From: JAFDVL01 sp043736395
Lineage (GTDB): Bacteria; Acidobacteriota; Blastocatellia; RBC074
Reading direction: 5' to 3'
Assembly (NCBI GenBank): GCA_043736395.1
Contig: JAYTCQ010000028.1
Location: forward strand, 1 to 10,291
DNA: 10,291 nucleotides
Positions 7,199 through 10,291 of this stretch are shown piece after piece. The translations under genes were made by a program, and so were the position numbers. Position 1 is the stretch's first letter. Every line of letters begins with the position of its first letter. The notes under the pieces are model-generated. The model had not been told where the DNA came from. It made no database searches and saw nothing but the letters and a program-made list of their open reading frames with translations.

Positions 7199-7250
7199 AG
7201 AGGCGGTAGGCTTCAGCTTGAGACGGTCAGGCGTTGAGTTTACCGCCTCT
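7199..7250. repeat. Hairpin with 10-bp stem and 32-nt loop
   Basis: AGAGGCGGTA at 7199-7208 pairs perfectly with TACCGCCTCT at 7241-7250 around a 32-nt, GC-rich loop. On the plus strand the stem is followed by TAATTTTT, so it may act as a terminator for transcripts from the left. On the minus strand it lies just after the stop of the ADP-ribosylglycohydrolase pseudogene but has no T-run. Its composition is unlike the AT-rich bases before it, which suggests a dispersed repeat unit. Confidence 0.5.
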
Positions 7251-7258
7251 TAATTTTT

Positions 7259-7952
7259 CTAAGAAAATCTTTTCTCAATCAATGCTGAGAGTAGCGGGGC
7301 GACAATCTCTTGTCCGCGCAATTCATCGCGCCAGCGCTGAGGAATAGCCGAAATTCCATCTCGTAAACCTGCGATGCCCCCGGCAATACAAGCAGTAGTG
7401 TCAGTATCATGACCGAGTGCAATAGCTGCTCTGACAACTTCTTGATAGCTGCCTTCCTGCATCACCCAGTAAGCAGAACGGAGACTATCCACCACATAAC
7501 CGCTGCCTTCACCTGGTGGTAAATCATAAGGGCGAACGTAATAATCCAGCTCAGCAAATTCTCGTGAATTCTCTCCCCACGTCGTGCGTAATGTTTCGAC
7601 AGCTTCACGCCATGGATCGGTCGCTTCCTGCATTATTCGCCGCGCCCACAAACAATAAAGCGCGCAACAAACTTGAGAACGGAGATGCCCGTGCGTGACA
7701 CGAGATTGCAACATTGCATACGTTGCTAAATCTACATCGCTACCTCGATGCCAAAGCGCGAGCGCCGTCGTCTGACCACGTACCCGGCGGAGTTCCGACG
7801 TGGGCGCGCATAAAAGTTTTTGGTGGTGAAAATTCAATAAATGTTCGAGGGGGAATATCATTCGGAGAATGGAATTCATACGGAACCCCAAGTGCATCAC
7901 CGATTAATAAGCCGTATAATCCGCCTTCAATTCGCTCTCTTAAAGTTGGCAT
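7259..7952 (-). pseudogene. ADP-ribosylglycohydrolase (DraG family), broken by internal deletion
   Basis: Two overlapping minus-strand frames together make a DraG-type hydrolase, a family that removes ADP-ribose from proteins or small substrates using two divalent metal ions. The first frame (7952-7740, 70 residues) has RIEGGLYGLLIGDALGVPYEF and GTPPGTWSDD, the N-terminal metal site. It then runs into a stop. The second frame carries the rest from about 7766 to 7259: LALWHRGSD, THGHLRSQVCCALYCLWARR, the GSGYVVDSLRSA region and GHDTDTTACIAGG with the second metal site (DTD). Between SDD and LALWH, family members normally have about 80 residues, including the DIG and NGS/A-LMR motifs; here none remain. 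One out-of-frame deletion explains both the loss and the frame change, so a sequencing error is unlikely. The start ATG overlaps the stop of the small upstream gene (TAATG). The protein is presumably inactive. Confidence 0.8.
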
Positions 7953-8161
7953 TACTTTCTCTTAATTTTTGGACGACTGATGTCCAGATAATTATCTTTG
8001 ATGTCTTCGTCGGAGATATACTGCGCAATTTCTTCAGGAGTGATTTCGTGTTCGCGTTCGATGTCGTAGAGGCGATTGACGACCTCCATCATCATCAATT
8101 TTCCCGTCGCATGATTAATTTCTAATTTGTTGATTGTTTCCTTTAGTTCTGGTTGCTTCAT
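7952..8161 (-). CDS. Small hypothetical protein (69 aa)
   Basis: I do not recognise this protein. It is 69 residues, charged and probably all-helical, with no signal peptide or membrane segment. It starts MKQPELKETINKLEI, has a run of three Met at 23-25, an acidic stretch (EREHEITPEEIAQYISDEDI, about 35-54) and a basic tail ending RPKIKRK. Its stop codon overlaps the ATG of the ADP-ribosylglycohydrolase gene as TAATG, so the two were translationally coupled before that gene broke. It lies 53 nt downstream of the methyltransferase on the same strand, so it may be read from the R-M promoter. No ribosome-binding site is obvious before the ATG. The tight coupling supports it being a real gene. 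It could be a partner or regulator of the hydrolase, but nothing shows this directly. Confidence 0.6.
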   Translation of the reverse strand: MKQPELKETINKLEINHATGKLMMMEVVNRLYDIEREHEITPEEIAQYISDEDIKDNYLDISRPKIKRK

Positions 8162-8214
8162 ATTATTACGTTATCTACGGCGGAAAAGCTTAATGAAATT
8201 CGTAGCTTCTGAAT

Positions 8215-9135
8215 CTATGCCCATTCAAGCTGCATTTGTTTACTCGTTATTCTCTCTTTTAATCCATGATTGTGTCGAGTGAAATCGCCTGTTTCAAAAT
8301 TGCAGACGAGCGCTTCTACAACTGTTCTTCTGTTCTCGATATTGCCGCCGTTGTGATAAAAATGGTCTTTGGTGACGACGTTAAATTTGCTCCAAAATTT
8401 TTCTATCATTTCGTTCTGTCGCCAGTCATTATGATGCCAGGTTGAAAGAATAAATTTAGCTTTGGTTTCCGAGAGCAAGTTAAATAAAAGTTCCTCGTCC
8501 TGTTCTTTCCATCCGTTGTAATAATCAACATGCCGCCCGTAATAAGGCGGATCGCAATAAATAATATCTTCATTTGTCGCCAATGGAATTATGTCTGCAT
8601 AAGATTTATTGTGAAAAGTCCAGTTTGGTTCTGTTTGAATTATTTTCGAAACAGCCGCCACTTGATTTGTGATTTTTGTAATATAAGCCTGCGCGAATCG
8701 GTCAGGTTTTTTGCAAAAAGGAATGTTCCAATTTCCTTTGCCGCCGAAACGCATCATTCCGTTAAAACCAGCGCGGGAAAGGAAAATAAAGTCGTAAGGT
8801 GAAAATTCTCCACTGTTAAAACGAGTACGAACTTTCAAATAATGCTCGTAACCTTTGTTGTCGGCTTTGCTTAAAACTTCGCCTTCTCGTTCGAGGTATT
8901 GTTTCATCAAAGATGCAGTTATTTGTCCTTGCTGAACGCCTTTGTAGAAATTTATTATGTGCGGATTGGTATCGTTCAGAATAGCATTTTTATAACTTGA
9001 ATTAAATGCTACGACACCTGTTCCCAAAAACGGTTCAATCCATTTTCCGCTGACTTTTGGGGCAAGCTCCATAATCCAAGGAACTAGCTTAGTCTTAATG
9101 CCCTGACTTTTTATTGGCGGAACAATTACTCTCAT
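8215..9135 (-). CDS. ecoRVM: EcoRV-type DNA adenine-N6 methyltransferase (predicted GATATC)
   Basis: This 306-residue D12-class adenine methyltransferase uses S-adenosylmethionine and should protect host DNA from the neighbouring endonuclease. It begins with PPIKSQGIKTKLVPW (6-20) and the SAM-binding EPFLGTGVVAFN (34-45). The target-recognition region (about 105-160) contains RAGFNGMMRF and PFCKKPDRFAQAYITKITNQ. The catalytic motif CDPPYYGRHVDYYN is at 194-207, followed by STWHHNDWR (231-239) and HFYHNGG (258-264). From memory, these blocks match M.EcoRV nearly residue for residue, far beyond the general Dam fold. M.EcoRV methylates the first adenine of GATATC, so the same target is inferred. 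Length is close to M.EcoRV (about 300). The ATG overlaps the endonuclease stop as ATGA, so translation is probably coupled. The symbol denotes the homologue, not the original EcoRV gene. Confidence 0.93.
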   Translation of the reverse strand: MRVIVPPIKSQGIKTKLVPWIMELAPKVSGKWIEPFLGTGVVAFNSSYKNAILNDTNPHIINFYKGVQQGQITASLMKQYLEREGEVLSKADNKGYEHYLKVRTRFNSGEFSPYDFIFLSRAGFNGMMRFGGKGNWNIPFCKKPDRFAQAYITKITNQVAAVSKIIQTEPNWTFHNKSYADIIPLATNEDIIYCDPPYYGRHVDYYNGWKEQDEELLFNLLSETKAKFILSTWHHNDWRQNEMIEKFWSKFNVVTKDHFYHNGGNIENRRTVVEALVCNFETGDFTRHNHGLKERITSKQMQLEWA

Positions 9136-10049
9136 TTTACTTTTTTACCCGAAGTTTTTGACACGATTTTCTTCCACAAATCGGTTCTGCCTTTGAATTC
9201 CAGAAAATCTCTGAGCGTCGTGATTTTGATAGGCTTGCCTTCTTTCATCATCGTCGCAGAACCATAATTTATCCAGTATTCGTCAAACCATTCTTCGCCC
9301 AACTGACTAAAAATACCGCTGCCGCTTTTCAAATCGGCAATATCAACTATCGAACCAATATTGGCAGTATTGCCTGAACCTTGTTTGTCGCTGGCAATTT
9401 TCCATTTTTCCGCCGCAAAAAAGTCAAAGTCTTTGATAACCGAAGTTATAGATTTTAATTTTTTGACGGTCGTCACTTCACGTTCACCAACTTTTTTATC
9501 TGAACTATCATTTTCTTCTGTCAATTCTTCGACTTGATAAATATCAGTTTCAGGAAAGTCTTCGCTCGCCGATGTTCTCGAATAAATAACACCGAGGCAG
9601 TAATGCCCGAGGTATTGATTGTATGGGAATTGGATATTTTTATCTTTGTCGCGCTCCTTGAAATATGCCCCGTGGCTGCCCAGAGTAAAACCAGCGGTTT
9701 TATTATTTCGCCTAAAAGTCGTCTTAATATCGAGTGCGAATTTTAACTGTTCGTTCGCTTTATCTATGAATGTTATATCGGGATACCAATTTTGTTTTTC
9801 CGCAAAAATTATCTTATAGCCATTATCGGCGGCAAACTGTAATAACTGAGGAAAGATATGTATCTCAAGAATTTTAGAGATGATTTTCGTGTCAGCAGAA
9901 ATTGTATAAATATTTTTGAATACATCAATAAAGCCTTTCACTGTCCAATCGCCTTTGTCAGTCGAAACATATTTTTCCAGTCTGTTAGCAAATTTGTCCA
10001 ATTCTTTTTTGAAGTCAGATTTATATTTGTTCTTTTCAGCTAAATTCAT
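9132..10049 (-). CDS. ecoRVR: EcoRV-type type II restriction endonuclease (predicted GATATC)
   Basis: This 305-residue homologue of R.EcoRV should cut unmethylated GATATC as a homodimer. Counting from the ATG at 10049, the catalytic set is Glu62, Asp91 (in QNWYPDITF), Asp107 and Lys109 (in ALDIKTTF). Their spacing (29, 16 and 2) equals Glu45-Asp74-Asp90-Lys92 of EcoRV as I recall it. The minor-groove loop keeps Gln-Asn (QNWYPD). The base-reading loop GSGNT (224-228, within QGSGNTANIGS) is the same as EcoRV 182-186. GKGNIQFPYNQY-like and DEYWINY segments also align. It is about 60 residues longer: an N-terminal extension and about 25 extra acidic/charged residues near 173-196. A TTG at 10067 is in frame, but the ATG is preferred; neither has a clear ribosome-binding site. 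The gene precedes the methyltransferase with a 4-nt overlap. Confidence 0.92.
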   Translation of the reverse strand: MNLAEKNKYKSDFKKELDKFANRLEKYVSTDKGDWTVKGFIDVFKNIYTISADTKIISKILEIHIFPQLLQFAADNGYKIIFAEKQNWYPDITFIDKANEQLKFALDIKTTFRRNNKTAGFTLGSHGAYFKERDKDKNIQFPYNQYLGHYCLGVIYSRTSASEDFPETDIYQVEELTEENDSSDKKVGEREVTTVKKLKSITSVIKDFDFFAAEKWKIASDKQGSGNTANIGSIVDIADLKSGSGIFSQLGEEWFDEYWINYGSATMMKEGKPIKITTLRDFLEFKGRTDLWKKIVSKTSGKKVK

Positions 10050-10098
10050 AATTTGTAAACAAGGCAAGGACGAAAAATCCCAGGATAATTGAAAGTAT

Positions 10099-10138
10099 AT
10101 GCTAAAAAGGACGAAGCCGAAACTTCGTCCTTTAGCAT
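10099..10138 (-). terminator. Hairpin terminator upstream of the R-M operon
   Basis: AAAGGACGAAG at 10106-10116 pairs perfectly with CTTCGTCCTTT at 10123-10133 around a 6-nt loop. The pairing resumes outside as ATGCTA/AGCAT with a two-base bulge. On the minus strand the stem is followed by TTTTTAGC, a short T-run, so it would end minus-strand transcription arriving from the right and insulate the R-M operon. The minus-strand TATACT at 10099-10094 could be a -10 box for the endonuclease gene, but no convincing -35 box goes with it. Confidence 0.55.
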
Positions 10139-10238
10139 TCTAAATTCAACCTTCAAAATTACTTTGAATGGCTTTTTACCTTATAGTTTTAGTCATTAGT
10201 GTCCGGTTATAAGTCTATTGGACTCAATTGTTTAGAAA

Positions 10239-10291
10239 ATGTACTTTCCGAATTTTGCAAATGACACCCATGAAGTAGTTGATTTAATGGG
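10239..10291 (+). CDS. Possible start of a plus-strand gene, cut by window edge
   Basis: An ATG at 10239 opens a frame that stays open to the last base, giving 17 complete codons beginning MYFPNFANDTHEVVDLM. There is no good ribosome-binding site, and the bases before it are AT-rich. The preceding AGTGTCCGGTTATAAGTC (about 10199-10216) resembles the outer ends of some transposable elements, so this could be the first codons of a transposase. The fragment is too short to assign a family, and it may not be a gene at all. Confidence 0.25.
   Translation, partial: MYFPNFANDTHEVVDLM

Noticed and set aside
535..7250. CRISPR array or tandem repeats suggested by many palindromes
   Set aside because: The hairpins differ from each other in sequence and are far apart; there is no regular repeat-spacer pattern.
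7740..7900. Treating the two hydrolase frames as two separate genes
   Set aside because: The first 43 residues of the second frame are an out-of-frame reading of the first; the two frames carry complementary halves of one DraG family protein.
8530..10043. Plus-strand frames of 61-90 codons opposite the R-M genes
   Set aside because: They are complementary readings of the strongly supported methyltransferase and endonuclease and show no independent coding signal.
10050..10067. TTG at 10067 as the start of the endonuclease
   Set aside because: No ribosome-binding site, and the added residues (MPCLQI) have no counterpart in EcoRV; the ATG at 10049 is simpler.
10232..10291. Minus-strand frame entering from the right edge and stopping at 10232
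   Set aside because: Only 19 codons are visible with no motif; another minus frame is open for a similar length, so a real gene end cannot be told from chance.

Overview
The window looks like part of a bacterial chromosome from a free-living, moderate-GC organism. The mix of genes fits Acidobacteriota, perhaps class Blastocatellia: a DUF11-type surface protein, a secreted HExxH protein next to DUF445, a FecR protein with a glycine-rich tail, an S41 peptidase, and a YkgJ cysteine-cluster protein, with many long hairpin repeats between genes. This placement is inference from gene content; there is no rRNA or other marker.

Left part (1-3423): the C-terminal end of a DUF11-domain exported protein (+) ends before a perfect hairpin. 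A hotdog-fold acyl-CoA thioesterase lies on the minus strand. A 39-bp-arm nested inverted repeat then fills the divergent gap before a two-gene plus-strand operon: a secreted putative zinc metallopeptidase and a DUF445 membrane protein 9 nt behind it. A perfect 19-bp bidirectional terminator (3454-3496) closes the operon.

Middle part (3517-7258): on the minus strand are ctpA (S41 C-terminal processing peptidase with PDZ domain) and, downstream, a FecR-domain exported protein with its own strong promoter and a leader of about 190 nt. Divergent from ctpA is a YkgJ-family cysteine-cluster gene. Its near-consensus promoter sits so close to the ATG that the transcript should be essentially leaderless. 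Two further inverted repeats fill the gap after it.

Right part (7259-10049): four consecutive minus-strand genes. Transcribed first is a type II restriction-modification pair that closely resembles EcoRV (endonuclease, then methyltransferase, overlapping in ATGA). All catalytic residues and the DNA-recognition loop of EcoRV are present, so the predicted target is GATATC. Next come a 69-residue protein of unknown function and, coupled by TAATG, an ADP-ribosylglycohydrolase gene broken by an out-of-frame deletion of about 80 codons. The R-M pair is AT-rich in the stretch I sampled, which suggests acquisition by transfer. Beyond it are a hairpin terminator and the possible start of another gene, cut by the window edge.

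I see no rRNA, tRNA, CRISPR array or complete insertion sequence. The most interesting item is the EcoRV-like module with its endonuclease-first, overlapping layout and no visible controller gene. I do not find a convincing wholly new system here.
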